The notes under the pieces: generated by a model
Told to the model about the DNA's origin: nothing
Seen by the model: only the letters and a program-made list of their open reading frames with translations
Database searches by the model: none
Position numbers and translations under genes: made by a program
Shown here: in pieces, positions 18,592 to 28,408 of the stretch
Position numbering within the stretch: position 1 is the first letter of the stretch
How the letters are laid out: each line of letters starts with the position of its first letter
NCBI GenBank assembly: GCA_025060325.1
Contig: JANXBW010000024.1
Location: forward strand, 1-64,000
From: Thermoguttaceae bacterium
GTDB lineage: Bacteria > Planctomycetota > Planctomycetia > Pirellulales > Thermoguttaceae
Length of the DNA stretch: 64,000 bases
Direction: 5' to 3'

Positions 18592-19491
18592 ATGCCTAGT
18601 ATCCCCGTAATGTCGCAATCGGACATTCCGGGTCTACCGCGGCGGCAGGGGAAAGTTCGGGACATTTACGACTTTGGCGACACCCTCCTTCTTGTCAGCA
18701 CCGATCGGATCAGCGCCTTCGACTGGGTTTTGCCAACGCCCATTCCGTACAAAGGGTGTGTGCTTAATCAGCTTTCGGCCTTTTGGTTCGAATTCTTGGG
18801 CGTTGACAACCATCTCATCACCACGGATGTCCGCCGAGTGCCTTGGCCGGAAGGGGTCGATCCACGCCCCTTTAAAGGTCGGATTAGCTACGTCCACAAG
18901 GTGAAGGTTATTCCGGTGGAATGTGTGGTCCGTGGGTATCTTAGCGGTTCCGGATGGGCCGACTATCGCGCCACCGGGAAGGTCTGCGGAATCGCTTTGC
19001 CCCCGGGCCTTCGCGAAAGCGATCCTCTTCCGGAGCCGATCTTTACCCCGGCCACCAAGGCTCAAGTCGGGCACGATGAGAATATCACTTTCGATCAGGT
19101 TGTCCAGCTGGTTGGGGGGCCCATCGCCGAGGAACTTCGCAGCCGAAGCATCGCTCTCTATCGCAAGGGGGCGGCCTACGCCCAGGAACGGGGCATTATC
19201 TTGGCCGACACCAAGTTCGAATTTGGGCTTCGCGGGGATAAGCTCATCCTTGTGGACGAAGTGTTAACCCCGGATAGCTCGCGATTTTGGCCGGCCGATC
19301 AGTACCGACCCGGGGGGCCGCAGCCATCCTTCGACAAGCAATACGTCCGGGATTGGCTCGTCCAAAGCGGGTGGGACAAGAACAGTCCGCCGCCGGCACT
19401 TCCGCCGGAGGTCGTGGAGAAAACCTGCGAAAAATACCTGGAGGCCTTCAATCGCCTTACTGGTCGAACTTTGGAACTTCCGGAAGTTTAA
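18592..19491 (+). CDS. purC: SAICAR synthetase (phosphoribosylaminoimidazole-succinocarboxamide synthase)
   Basis: 299 residues from ATG 18592, 10 nt after AAAAGGAGG (18573-18581). The frame is open for a further 19 codons upstream but that part has no family likeness. PurC condenses CAIR with aspartate in purine synthesis. Recognisable motifs are [14 protein letters not shown] near the start, [33 protein letters not shown], and HDENITFDQ. The length is that of the long form (about 300 residues, as in yeast Ade1), not the roughly 240-residue E. coli form. The gene stands alone; purD is 20 kb away, so purine genes are scattered here. Confidence 0.95.
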   Translation: MPSIPVMSQSDIPGLPRRQGKVRDIYDFGDTLLLVSTDRISAFDWVLPTPIPYKGCVLNQLSAFWFEFLGVDNHLITTDVRRVPWPEGVDPRPFKGRISYVHKVKVIPVECVVRGYLSGSGWADYRATGKVCGIALPPGLRESDPLPEPIFTPATKAQVGHDENITFDQVVQLVGGPIAEELRSRSIALYRKGAAYAQERGIILADTKFEFGLRGDKLILVDEVLTPDSSRFWPADQYRPGGPQPSFDKQYVRDWLVQSGWDKNSPPPALPPEVVEKTCEKYLEAFNRLTGRTLELPEV

Positions 19492-19880
19492 GGCAGGAAG
19501 TTCTTAGCGATTCCCAGTTTGGTCGTTTACAGCCGGCCGGCCAAAACGTCTGTGCTCGTGAGACCCAGAAGCTTACCGGAACAAGCGGAAACAACTGGGA
19601 TCTTCTGGTCACATCAGTGAGTTATCACCCCGGTTGTTGACCGATTCTTTAATGGGGGCTGGGGCTACTCCCTCCACAACCTTTGGGAAAATGCGCGGAC
19701 TGTGTGCTTTTCGGAAAGTGGGTAAGAATGCGGTTGACCCCGTAGCGTTGCCGCGTATAAAGGATTGTCAGAAAACCGGGGCTGGGGTGACTTGTAGCGG
19801 GTTTTGCGCATCGTCTGCCGGTCTCCCAGTAGCGAGGCCGGTCAGGGCGCGAGGTTTAAATGCGGGGGAGGGTCAATCCC
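19492..19880. other. Intergenic region purC-HEAT protein
   Basis: About 390 nt with no supported gene, no clear terminator and no convincing promoter. GGGGGAGGG at 19864-19872 is the likely ribosome site of the next gene. Confidence 0.45.
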
Positions 19881-21191
19881 ATGTGTAGGAGCGTGCCGAT
19901 GGTTTTGGGGCTTGTCTGTTTAGGCTTCTCAGCGGGGGCATTTCTCGGGTGTGGCCAATCGCCGGTTGTCACCGTTAACGATTGCATCGCTGCGCTTCAA
20001 AACGAGGACCCTTATGTTCGGTTGGGGGCGCTTCATACGCTTTTCCAAATGGGCCCCGAGGCTGCCCCGGCGACCCAAAGGCTGTGTATTTTGCTCACGG
20101 ATGATGACCCGAACATAGCCGCCGGTGCTGCCCGAGTTTTGGCGGCCATTGGGCCCGCGGCTGAGTCGGCCCTTCCAGCCCTTGAGGCAGCGCTTCGGGA
20201 TGAGCGGGAAAGCCGGCTCTTTGGACCGGTGTGGTCGACCGCGGCTCAAGCCATGGGATCGATGGGGCCGAAGGGCATTGCGGCCCTGATCGCGCTCCTA
20301 GAAAGCGACGATCCTGCTATTCTCCGGGCTGCGGCTTACGGACTCCACTTCGGTGGACCTGCCGCCGCACCTGCCGTTCCCACTTTAATCCAGGTCCTGA
20401 ATCGGAACGATCCACGGTATCGCAAAGAGGTGATCTTTGCCCTGCAAGGGATTGGGCCGCCGGCAAAAGAGGCCGTCCCGGCATTGATTACTATGCTGCA
20501 TAGTGACGATTTCCATACTCAATATTGGGCGTGTCGCGCGCTGGCAGCTATTGGCCCGGAGGCCGAGCCCGCCATTCCGGTCCTTATGCGCCTAACCAAG
20601 GAGGGGGTCACTTCCGTGCGGAGAAATGCAGCTGCCGCTCTCGGACACATCGGCCCTAAGATCGGCCCGGAAGGCGTGAGCGTGCTTCTGGAAGCCCTGC
20701 GAGATCCGGCCGAGGCAGTTCGTGAGCAGGCTGTCATCGCCCTGGGTCGATTGGGAAGTTTTGCCGCGGATGCTGCCCCGGCTATTGAATTCGCCATCGT
20801 GCACCGGCGGCTTCAATGTCGGCCTCAAGCAGCAGTGGCAATCTGGAGGATCACAGGCCGGGCAGAATTGGCCATCCAGGTGATCCGGGAGGAAATATTC
20901 CTTCCGGAGAACCAAATGCAGGCGATCTGGTGCTTGAAGGAGCTTGGGCCGGACGGAGCTCCAGCCACCCCGGACCTATTAAAGCTTCTTGAATCTCCGG
21001 ACGGAGATCTTCGGGAAGCGGCCGCGGAAGTCATTGCTGAATTGGGACCTGCCGGCAAAGCCGCCATCCCGGCTTTGGAACGGCTCCTTTTCGATCGGGA
21101 CCCTGAAGTCCGCAAAGCCGCTGCGCGTGCGTTGCGAGCTCTCGGCCAACCAGTGCCGGAATCAGCCGACGTCCCCATCAGCAATCTCTAA
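19881..21191 (+). CDS. HEAT-repeat protein, probable lipoprotein
   Basis: 436 residues from ATG 19881, which follows GGGGGAGGG by about 8 nt; an ATG at 19860 would add seven residues. The N-terminus is hydrophobic (VLGLVCLGFSAGAF) and runs into LGCGQS, a near-canonical lipobox, so the protein is probably lipidated and exported. The rest is about ten HEAT/PBS-lyase-type repeats of some 35-38 residues. Each has an A-A-x-A-L core and a GPEA or GPAA turn, for example AAGAARVLAAIGPAAESALPAL. Such armadillo-like superhelices act as protein-binding scaffolds and are abundant in planctomycetes. No catalytic motif is seen and the partner is unknown. Confidence 0.85.
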   Translation: MCRSVPMVLGLVCLGFSAGAFLGCGQSPVVTVNDCIAALQNEDPYVRLGALHTLFQMGPEAAPATQRLCILLTDDDPNIAAGAARVLAAIGPAAESALPALEAALRDERESRLFGPVWSTAAQAMGSMGPKGIAALIALLESDDPAILRAAAYGLHFGGPAAAPAVPTLIQVLNRNDPRYRKEVIFALQGIGPPAKEAVPALITMLHSDDFHTQYWACRALAAIGPEAEPAIPVLMRLTKEGVTSVRRNAAAALGHIGPKIGPEGVSVLLEALRDPAEAVREQAVIALGRLGSFAADAAPAIEFAIVHRRLQCRPQAAVAIWRITGRAELAIQVIREEIFLPENQMQAIWCLKELGPDGAPATPDLLKLLESPDGDLREAAAEVIAELGPAGKAAIPALERLLFDRDPEVRKAAARALRALGQPVPESADVPISNL

Positions 21192-21475
21192 AGCGTGCAG
21201 CGCCTTGTCCACCGATCCGCCTCGGGCGGCGCCGCCGGGGAAATCTTCCGAGTGGCCAGGTAACTAGCGAAGCTAGCCCGCCGCGACTAGCGAAGACTGG
21301 CCCCTTCCGCGATGAACTCCGAGCGCTAACCATTTCTTCCTCCCGATTGGGATCCAACGACTTCTTGCCCCTGCTACCTCATGAGGTAAACTGGCCCAAG
21401 CTGGCATACCGTTAGGGTACGAGCTTGGGCTATGGATCATCCCAGTGATTTGAATTGGTTAAAGGTTCATGCACT

Positions 21476-22519
21476 GTGAGAGCGGCCTATTTCGTTTCTC
21501 CCCGAAAGATTGCTCTTCTTGAAGAGCCGGAGCCGGCCCCTCCCGGGCCCGGAGAGGTGTTAGTCCGGATTGATCGCCTTGGTGTCTGCGGCTCGGACAT
21601 TCACTATTACCTGGAAGGACGAATAGGTGATCAGGTGCTCACGTTCCCGGCCAGTTTGGGCCATGAGTGCGCTGGGACAATAGTTAGTGTGGGTCTTGGG
21701 GTAGAGGACCTTTGCCCTGGGCAACACGTGGCGATCGACCCAGCGATAAGCTGCGGCCAATGTGATCAGTGCCGGCGAGGACGCCTTCACACTTGTCGTC
21801 GGCTTCGTTTTTTGGGGGCGCCGGGGGAGGCCCCCGGGGCGGCGGCTGAGCTTCGACTTCTCCCAGCGGAAAACTGCTATCCGGTCCCAGCCAACTTAAG
21901 CTTGGAAGAAGCAGTGCTAGCCGAGCCGTTAAGTATCGCCTTTCACGCCGTGCGATTAGGCTCGATCATCCCGGGGATGCGTGTGGGTGTGATCGGTTGC
22001 GGGCCGATTGGATTGTGCGTGATCGGTGTCTTACAAATGAGCGGCGTGGCGGCCATTTACGCAAGTGAACTTCTGTCCCCCCGGCGGCAGATCGCGCAGA
22101 CGATGGGTTGTCGCCGCGTGTTTGATCCGGCAAGTGAGGATGTCGTGCAAGCAATTTTGGCGGAAGAACCGACTGGTTTAGATGTTGTCTTTGAATGCTC
22201 CGGTGACCCCTCGGTGATTGATCTTGCCCAATTGCTGTTGACGCCGGGCGGAACGTTGGTCATCGTGGGCATTACACCGCACCCTACGCTCACCTTCAAT
22301 GTCCACAGGATGCGCCGGGCAGAACTGACCTTCCGCAATGTCCGCCGGCAAGTGGGATGTATGCCGCAGGCGCTATCGGCACTGTCCAACGGCCTGATCC
22401 CAAGCCGGCTCCTTTTAACGCACCGCTTTCCCTTCGAGAAGATAAACGAGGCTTTTGAACTCGTAGCCAGCTATCAGGACGGCGTGATCAAGGCAATTGT
22501 CAACATTTCAGAGGCATAA
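21476..22519 (+). CDS. Zinc-dependent medium-chain dehydrogenase, sorbitol/xylitol-type
   Basis: 347 residues from GTG 21476, about 10 nt after AAAGG; a TTG seven codons upstream is less likely. The enzyme oxidises or reduces a polyol or sugar using NAD(P) and catalytic zinc. Visible motifs: catalytic zinc Cys in LGVCGSDIHYY, GHECAG with the second ligand pair, and the four structural-zinc cysteines in CGQCDQCRRGRLHTC. The Rossmann motif is GVIGCGPIGLCVI and the C-terminal catalytic-domain return is normal. The CGSDIHYY signature and overall length place it with sorbitol, xylitol or L-iditol dehydrogenases. Exact substrate is not determined. A strong bidirectional terminator follows. Confidence 0.88.
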   Translation: MRAAYFVSPRKIALLEEPEPAPPGPGEVLVRIDRLGVCGSDIHYYLEGRIGDQVLTFPASLGHECAGTIVSVGLGVEDLCPGQHVAIDPAISCGQCDQCRRGRLHTCRRLRFLGAPGEAPGAAAELRLLPAENCYPVPANLSLEEAVLAEPLSIAFHAVRLGSIIPGMRVGVIGCGPIGLCVIGVLQMSGVAAIYASELLSPRRQIAQTMGCRRVFDPASEDVVQAILAEEPTGLDVVFECSGDPSVIDLAQLLLTPGGTLVIVGITPHPTLTFNVHRMRRAELTFRNVRRQVGCMPQALSALSNGLIPSRLLLTHRFPFEKINEAFELVASYQDGVIKAIVNISEA

Positions 22520-22637
22520 AACGGACAATCAGAAACATAACACGCAAAAAGCTGGGGGATCAGACAGCCGGTTTGCTTAGGACCAGTCTAGCAACCCCCA
22601 CGTGAGGCGATACCCACTTAGTTGGCCCAAAAAACAT

Positions 22638-22666
22638 CGGCCGTCGCCATATTTTTGCGACGGCCG
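22638..22666. terminator. Bidirectional intrinsic terminator
   Basis: CGGCCGTCGC (22638-22647) and GCGACGGCCG (22657-22666) form a perfect 10-bp stem. On the plus strand it is followed by CTTTTCTTC, and on the minus strand by ATGTTTTTT. It lies between two convergent genes and should serve both. Confidence 0.85.
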
Positions 22667-22757
22667 CTTTTCTTCGGGTCGCACAGGACTTGGCCAAAAA
22701 GTTGTCCGAACCTGGCGAGTGGCTTCAGCTTAAGAACTGGCGTCTCCCGGCCAAGGA

Positions 22758-25700
22758 TTACCAGAATCCGCCGCCAAACCCGCCGCCAAAGCCACCAAAG
22801 CCACCGCCACCGAACAAACCACCAAACCCGAGTCCGCCGGTTCCGCCCCGACCACCGGTCGTGGTGCCGGTGACGAAGTTAAACACGTTAACTTCGGCAA
22901 TCCCGGAGAACTGCGGCATCGGGGAAACCCGCACGTACCGCCTGTCAGCGGAAATGACTGCCCAGGCAAATAGCATCGTTCCCTCGGTCACCGGAACGAC
23001 CACCGGCTGATAACCCACCGCCCCGCCTGTCACGATCGGGATAAACGGGACATAGCCGGACCCGTTCCCACCGCGGGAGCTGGCCAAGCTAGCCATCGCC
23101 CCGGGATCAACAGCCCCGGCCAACTGCTGGGCAAGCACAGCGCGGCTAATGGCCAACTGCCGATCAGCTGCCTGAGCTAATTTGTGAACTTCGATCGGTT
23201 CGGTTCGTCGTCCTTGATCCAGTTCGAATTCAATCAAGGCCCGGCCGTCCCGAAGGGTCACCACCTTTTCTAAGGCCTGAGCCTTGTTCGACCACAGGTG
23301 CCGGTAAACACTGACCTTTACCCGATCCGCAGGCAAACTTCCCCAAACCCGCTGGAGCAGCACACGGTAAGTCCCGCTGAATCCCTGCGGACACACGTAC
23401 ACCTCACGCAGTTCTTTGCCAGCCTGTCCCAAATGAGAGAAGGTATCGCCTAACAAGATGCCGCCGGAAGTCGTCCGCGGATTGCGGAGCGAACAAACTG
23501 TGCCGGCCGGCTCCTCAACCATCATGTCCACGTCAGCATCGCCTACCCAGGAAACCTCCACCACGACATCCCGGCGGACCGCTTCATCTAGCTGGGCCAG
23601 GTACTGGCGACGCTCCTCCTCCCGCTTTTCCGCCTCCAAACGCTTAAGGAGGTCCGACGCGGTGCCATAAGCCTCAAGCCAAATGTGCTTTTTCTCCTCC
23701 GGCCAAGCCTGCGAAAGCACCGCCACGGTCGCCCACTTGAGCGACTCGACGTCGTCAAGCTTTTGAGCAAGCCGCATTGCCCGAACGGCAATCTCCGGAA
23801 AGGCCGGACTCATGTCCGCCAATTGCCGGTAAAGGGACAGCGCACGCTTTTCCAGCCCAAGCTTTTCGAGATAAATTGCCACATACAGGGCATCAAGCGG
23901 CGTTTGAGCGAAAGCCACGCCGGACATGAGTGCCCGTTCAACCTCCTCGGTACTTTCCCCAGCAGCCAGCATGGCCAGTCCAAGGCCTTCGTATACCCAA
24001 GGCTCCGGTGGCCCCTGCCGGATAACCGTTTTCAGCAGGGCCACAACGTGCTGGTACTCACCGGCGTCCATTAGATCCTTGGCGATCTTCCGCAGGACTT
24101 GCCCGGAAACGTCAAATCGCTGGCAAAAATCCTCCCAGAATTGAGCCGGTGGAACATTCGCATCGATCTTCACGGGAAGCGTGGGGGCAGGCTTGCTTGG
24201 AGTGGAAGTAGCCGCATCTCCCGGGGCTCTTTCGGCCGGCACACCTACATTAAACGCCCGGAACCCACCACCCTGCATGGGCAAGAGGTTACCCAACGGG
24301 GCCGGTCCCAATCGACCTTGAATAATGGGGACATTCCATGCCCCACCACCCCAACCGCCGCCGAACCGGCCACCCCAACCGCCGCCGCCCCAACCGCCGC
24401 CGAAGCCACCCCCGAAACCGCCCATTCCACCGAAACCGCCGCCCCAACCGCCCATGCCCCCCATACCGCCCCAACCGCCGAATCCGCCAAACATCCCCAT
24501 TCCGCCCATGGCGGCTGGCGAGTAAGGCGGCACGACCAAGTCACCCACCGGATAGACTTTGATGGAGAGTCGCTGCTCCGCCTCTTCGGGCGTGGTGATC
24601 ATCAACACCTCGTCCTGGATGACGTAGCTCAGGTCAAGCGGCCGCAGCAACAGCTTCAGCGCCGACCGGAGCGAAATCCCTTTCACATCAAGCGTCACCG
24701 GGGTGTCAGTGGCAATGCCGGCATCCCTCAACGCCTTTTGGTCCAACTGAATTTCGATTTGGTGTCGGTCTTTAAGCACCGATATTGCATCCGAAAGCGG
24801 GGTATCAATGAACTGCATCTCCGTCGGCCGACGGAGTTCCTCGTTGATACGCCGCTCGGCCACGCCTTCGCTTGCTAAGCTGACGGCCGAATATCGGGCT
24901 TTACGCCGATGAGTAATTTCCTGCCAAACTTCCGCCGGCGGATAAACAACTGGAGGTTCATCCGGGAAGGGGATGTGGGACAGCTCGGCCTGGTAAAGGG
25001 TATCGAGGACCTTCCGCTGTCGTTCCACCCGCAGAGCCCATTCCTTCTCCAGGTTGCCAATCATTCGGGCGTTGTGCATGGCCAACCTGGGCACCGGATT
25101 GTCCGGATCAAGTCGCTCGGCTTGTGCAGCGACGATCTCATCGGCCTCCTGATAACGGCCCTCCTCCACAAGCGAGCTAAACCGCTCAAGCAGTTGACGA
25201 ACCTGCTCTTGGCGACGCAGAAGCGCCTCGGCCGCAAGCCGCTGCTCGCGAGCCGCCGCCTCGATCTCCATCTGCTCTTGCCGACGCTGCTCAAACTCCG
25301 TTTGTCGACGAGCAGCCTCCCGCAACGCCGCCTCCACCTGCCGCAAAAGCTGCCGGCGAACCCCCTCGTCAAGCTCCGGCACCCGGCTAATCATGTCGCT
25401 AAGAAGCTTGAGATTATCAATGGCCGCCTGGGGATTGGTGGCCATCAGCTCTCGGGCTGCGTTGACACCAGCCACCACTTCCGCAGTGACCCGCTGCTCG
25501 ATCAGTTTTCGCGATCGTTCGAAGTCCGCTACCAGCCGGCCTTCATCAGGCGGAGGCGGCGGCAAGGTAGCACCCGGCTGAGCTTCCGGGCCTAGCAACT
25601 CAAGCGGTGGCTGCGACGGGACCGAAGGGCCGGCCGGCGCCTGAGGAGTAGCACCGCCGTTTTGGACCTCTTTTTGAGCAGCCGTCAACACCAGTTGCGC

Positions 25701-26852
25701 CACCGTGTTTTCCGGATCATTCTGAAGGGCCTGATAAGCCAGCCGGACCGCCCCCTCCAGATCGCCGGTCCTCAATGCTTGAACGGCAAGCTGGGCCGTC
25801 TGATCGACGCCCTGAGCAAAGCTTTGAGCAATCTGCTGAAGGTGTGTCCAGTCAGCAACTCCTAAGAGCTTTCCGCCGGATGCTTTGGCAGTGGCGACCA
25901 AGTGAACGAGATGTCCGTTGGTATCAAGAGCTTGAGGAACCGGCAAATTGAAGCTTACAGACTGCCTTCCGGCAGCCCCCTCCACGGTAAGGGCAATCTC
26001 AAGCGCCCCCGACGGCTCGCAAGTTCCGACAATCACCGTGGGGCGATCGGCCCTTAACGGCGGGAGACTCTGCATCGCAACCTCTTTGGTGGCTCCCGCG
26101 GCGTGGATATCAACAACATAGGCAGGCGGGGTCTTTGCCGCCTTCAAGGCTTGTCTTGCTAACTGTGCTGGAGATGAGTCCTCACCACGGACTAAGACGC
26201 CACCAGTTTGCAAGGTGAGGATGCCCAAAGTTTCCCAATCGATTTGCGGGCCGGAGGGAACCGCCGTCAATGCCACCCGGAGCGCCCGCGATTTGTCGAC
26301 CAAATTGGCAAGGGCTTGAGCACTTAAGAGATTAGCTCGGCTTAGACCTTCACCAACAAAAATCACGGAAGAGGCACGTCCGCTTCTTGGCTCCTCCAAA
26401 GCGGCAAGGGCTGCCCCGAGCGCCGCCTCCAGATCCATTGCCCCAAGCGGTTCTCGCTTTTGCAGTTTCTCGATGGCGGCAGCAAGCTCTGCGTTTCCCT
26501 TGGCGGCAAAGTCGGGGGTAAGTCGAACGGGGCGCAAATCCGCGGCCAGAAGCAAAATGCGGTCTTCAGGGCCGGCCTGCTTAACAATCTCATCAACAAG
26601 CGCAAGTTGTTGCTCCCGATAAACACCGGCCTGGGTTGCCGAAGTGTCAATGACAAGAACAATGTCCGCAGGCAGGGGCGTGGCGGGTGCTGGCAACTGA
26701 ATCCCCGCCGCAAAATAAGTTGTCCCACCAGCATCAGTAAACGTTTGGACCAGTGGTGGCGCGGACTCGGCACCTAGCCCCAAAGCCAAACCGCAGAAAG
26801 GAAACCCTACTCCCACAAGCCCGACAAGAAGCCACCTTGTGCTTGTTAGCAT
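22758..26852 (-). CDS. Giant exported VWA / STN-like / Gly-rich / DUF2135-like protein
   Basis: 1364 residues from ATG 26852, 9 nt after GGAG; in-frame starts further upstream lack proper spacing. A signal peptide is evident (WLLVGLVGVGFPFCGLALGLGA). Approximate order: VWA-like domain (residues 60-250, metal-site-like DTSAT in place of DxSxS); a TPR-like stretch near 385-415; Arg/Glu-rich coiled coil (480-630); an STN/secretin-N-like domain (680-755, from TPLSDAISVLKDRHQIEIQL); a Gly/Trp/Phe/Met-rich tract (785-850); TPR-like helices (925-1080); a DUF2135-like beta domain (1095-1190, motif VGDADVDMMVEEPAGT). It ends in a second GGFGG-type tail finishing in FW. The STN module suggests contact with an outer-membrane secretin or TonB-like system. 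It reads as a cell-envelope scaffold; no enzyme activity is evident. Confidence 0.8.
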   Translation of the reverse strand: MLTSTRWLLVGLVGVGFPFCGLALGLGAESAPPLVQTFTDAGGTTYFAAGIQLPAPATPLPADIVLVIDTSATQAGVYREQQLALVDEIVKQAGPEDRILLLAADLRPVRLTPDFAAKGNAELAAAIEKLQKREPLGAMDLEAALGAALAALEEPRSGRASSVIFVGEGLSRANLLSAQALANLVDKSRALRVALTAVPSGPQIDWETLGILTLQTGGVLVRGEDSSPAQLARQALKAAKTPPAYVVDIHAAGATKEVAMQSLPPLRADRPTVIVGTCEPSGALEIALTVEGAAGRQSVSFNLPVPQALDTNGHLVHLVATAKASGGKLLGVADWTHLQQIAQSFAQGVDQTAQLAVQALRTGDLEGAVRLAYQALQNDPENTVAQLVLTAAQKEVQNGGATPQAPAGPSVPSQPPLELLGPEAQPGATLPPPPPDEGRLVADFERSRKLIEQRVTAEVVAGVNAARELMATNPQAAIDNLKLLSDMISRVPELDEGVRRQLLRQVEAALREAARRQTEFEQRRQEQMEIEAAAREQRLAAEALLRRQEQVRQLLERFSSLVEEGRYQEADEIVAAQAERLDPDNPVPRLAMHNARMIGNLEKEWALRVERQRKVLDTLYQAELSHIPFPDEPPVVYPPAEVWQEITHRRKARYSAVSLASEGVAERRINEELRRPTEMQFIDTPLSDAISVLKDRHQIEIQLDQKALRDAGIATDTPVTLDVKGISLRSALKLLLRPLDLSYVIQDEVLMITTPEEAEQRLSIKVYPVGDLVVPPYSPAAMGGMGMFGGFGGWGGMGGMGGWGGGFGGMGGFGGGFGGGWGGGGWGGRFGGGWGGGAWNVPIIQGRLGPAPLGNLLPMQGGGFRAFNVGVPAERAPGDAATSTPSKPAPTLPVKIDANVPPAQFWEDFCQRFDVSGQVLRKIAKDLMDAGEYQHVVALLKTVIRQGPPEPWVYEGLGLAMLAAGESTEEVERALMSGVAFAQTPLDALYVAIYLEKLGLEKRALSLYRQLADMSPAFPEIAVRAMRLAQKLDDVESLKWATVAVLSQAWPEEKKHIWLEAYGTASDLLKRLEAEKREEERRQYLAQLDEAVRRDVVVEVSWVGDADVDMMVEEPAGTVCSLRNPRTTSGGILLGDTFSHLGQAGKELREVYVCPQGFSGTYRVLLQRVWGSLPADRVKVSVYRHLWSNKAQALEKVVTLRDGRALIEFELDQGRRTEPIEVHKLAQAADRQLAISRAVLAQQLAGAVDPGAMASLASSRGGNGSGYVPFIPIVTGGAVGYQPVVVPVTEGTMLFAWAVISADRRYVRVSPMPQFSGIAEVNVFNFVTGTTTGGRGGTGGLGFGGLFGGGGFGGFGGGFGGGFW

Positions 26853-28408
26853 GCGTCTCATCTCCGCGCGAGACCGTACTCGGCCGTCACGAGCCGAAAA
26901 AGCCCTGTGTGGTGAAACCAATTTCTGGCAAAGCCAACCTGACTAGTCGTCTATCCCGGTGATGAAGCACCTCACCGACATTTTAGCTACGCTTTTCCCA
27001 AAGTGCCAAACAAAAACCTTTGGCTGTCTTGCGGCAATTTCCCAACTTTCCAATCTGGCGACCAGCGGCCGGTTATCTACGAGAAACCAGCGGCCAACTC
27101 GCAGAACGAGCCCCGCCCTCTTTGAGTCTACCTTGAAAACACCGCCCACCTGCTTGCACGGCGAGCAACAACTGTTCAATTTCGAGCAATCGGCGCAGAA
27201 TCCTAATCCGATCAAGAACCAGTGCAACTTAAATGCCAATAACTTCCTGCTAGCCTTCCTCAAAGTTTAGTCAGGGCGCGAATCATCGGCTTCACGAACT
27301 GCCAACCGGCCTTTCGCTTTAGACCGCTCGTTTTATTTTGCGTCGGAAAGTAATAGCAGCTCGGCCGTCCACTCCCAAAGCCGTCAGTAGCCCGGCCCAC
27401 TCCGCGCCCGCACTGGGACAGGACGCGGATCCCCGCTACCGTGAGTTGTACCAACGGCCCACTCCGCGCTGCCACTGGGAGGGGTCCAAAGGTTGAGAGC
27501 TTCAAACCGTCCGCCACTAAGTGGGGGCTAGCCCTGTGGAGGGTCAAGCTGCTGCCAATGGGGGCCGACCCTGCCACTCGCTCGGGCCACCGCCGATCAG
27601 GCCGCCGAAATTGCGTAGCTTAGGAAGCTCGGGAAACTCTTTCGGCGGTACCTGCTTTCGCGAACCGCTAGGGACCCGTGAGTCTCTTGAAGGAAGAATA
27701 GCGGACCAAGATCCTGTTCGGCGCCCGCGGAAAGCTAGCCGGGGATTTCCTACGCCGGGTCTTGCCGCTTCCCGCCACGAAAGCGAAAACGCCCGACAAG
27801 CCACCGGCCGCCGCGGGGCACGATAAGCCAGGTCGAGGGCTTATCCACCAGATCGAGGGGTAGCCGAACGAGAGCCCGGTTGTTTGCCGAAAAATGTCAC
27901 GGATTAGGCGTGCCGTGTTTTTGCAGCAGGGAAGCGCGGACCTCTAAACGGGGTGCCGGTAGGACGTACACTCAATCCAGCTGGCCATCGTCCCCCTTTC
28001 AGGGCATAGTCACGGTGCCCGTTAGGTAGATCCCTGATGTCAATCCAGAGATTTGGCCCGGTGCCAAGCCGTAAAATGTCCAGGGATCAGGCAGGGGGCA
28101 ACTGAGAAAAGCCGCAAAAAGGGTGGCCCCACTAAGCCTTTAATTGGGACGATCGCCTCGGCCGCACCGAGCGGTATCACAACTTACGGTTCGACAGTAC
28201 GCCGGGCCATCATTTGTTGGGGAAAAGTTTGGCAAGTTTGTTGACGGTTTCCAGGGGGCTTCGGGGGAGAAGCGCCGGGGTGGTGCCGGGGAAAAACCAG
28301 GGCCGATTGTAGCGATTATGTCAGGGGAAGCGGTCAACCTGTAATCGGTCCTCCCAGTCGGGCGAATGCTCCGGCTAGCGACAAAGTCTTGTCGGGGCCA
28401 GCTTGTTT
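26853..28408. other. Long gene-poor region
   Basis: About 1.55 kb with no ORF that I can support on either strand. A pair of imperfect 25-nt direct repeats lies at 27394-27480. A short inverted repeat (GATCCCTG / CAGGGATC) lies near 28032-28088. Base composition varies, with an AT-richer part at 26950-27260 and a GC-rich part after 27350. No tRNA, mobile-element ends or CRISPR-like arrays were seen. Confidence 0.45.
27394..27480 (+). repeat. Imperfect 25-nt direct repeat pair, 62-nt period
   Basis: Copies at 27394-27418 and 27456-27480 share 22 of 25 positions. Both begin GGCCCACTCCGCGC and end CACTGGGA. Only two clear copies exist, so the significance is low. They do not form a recognised riboswitch or transposon end. 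Confidence 0.5.

Noticed and set aside
27420-27500. GCCACTGGGA string reminiscent of a cobalamin riboswitch element
   Set aside because: The B12 box and other conserved parts are absent; the string belongs to the imperfect direct repeat.
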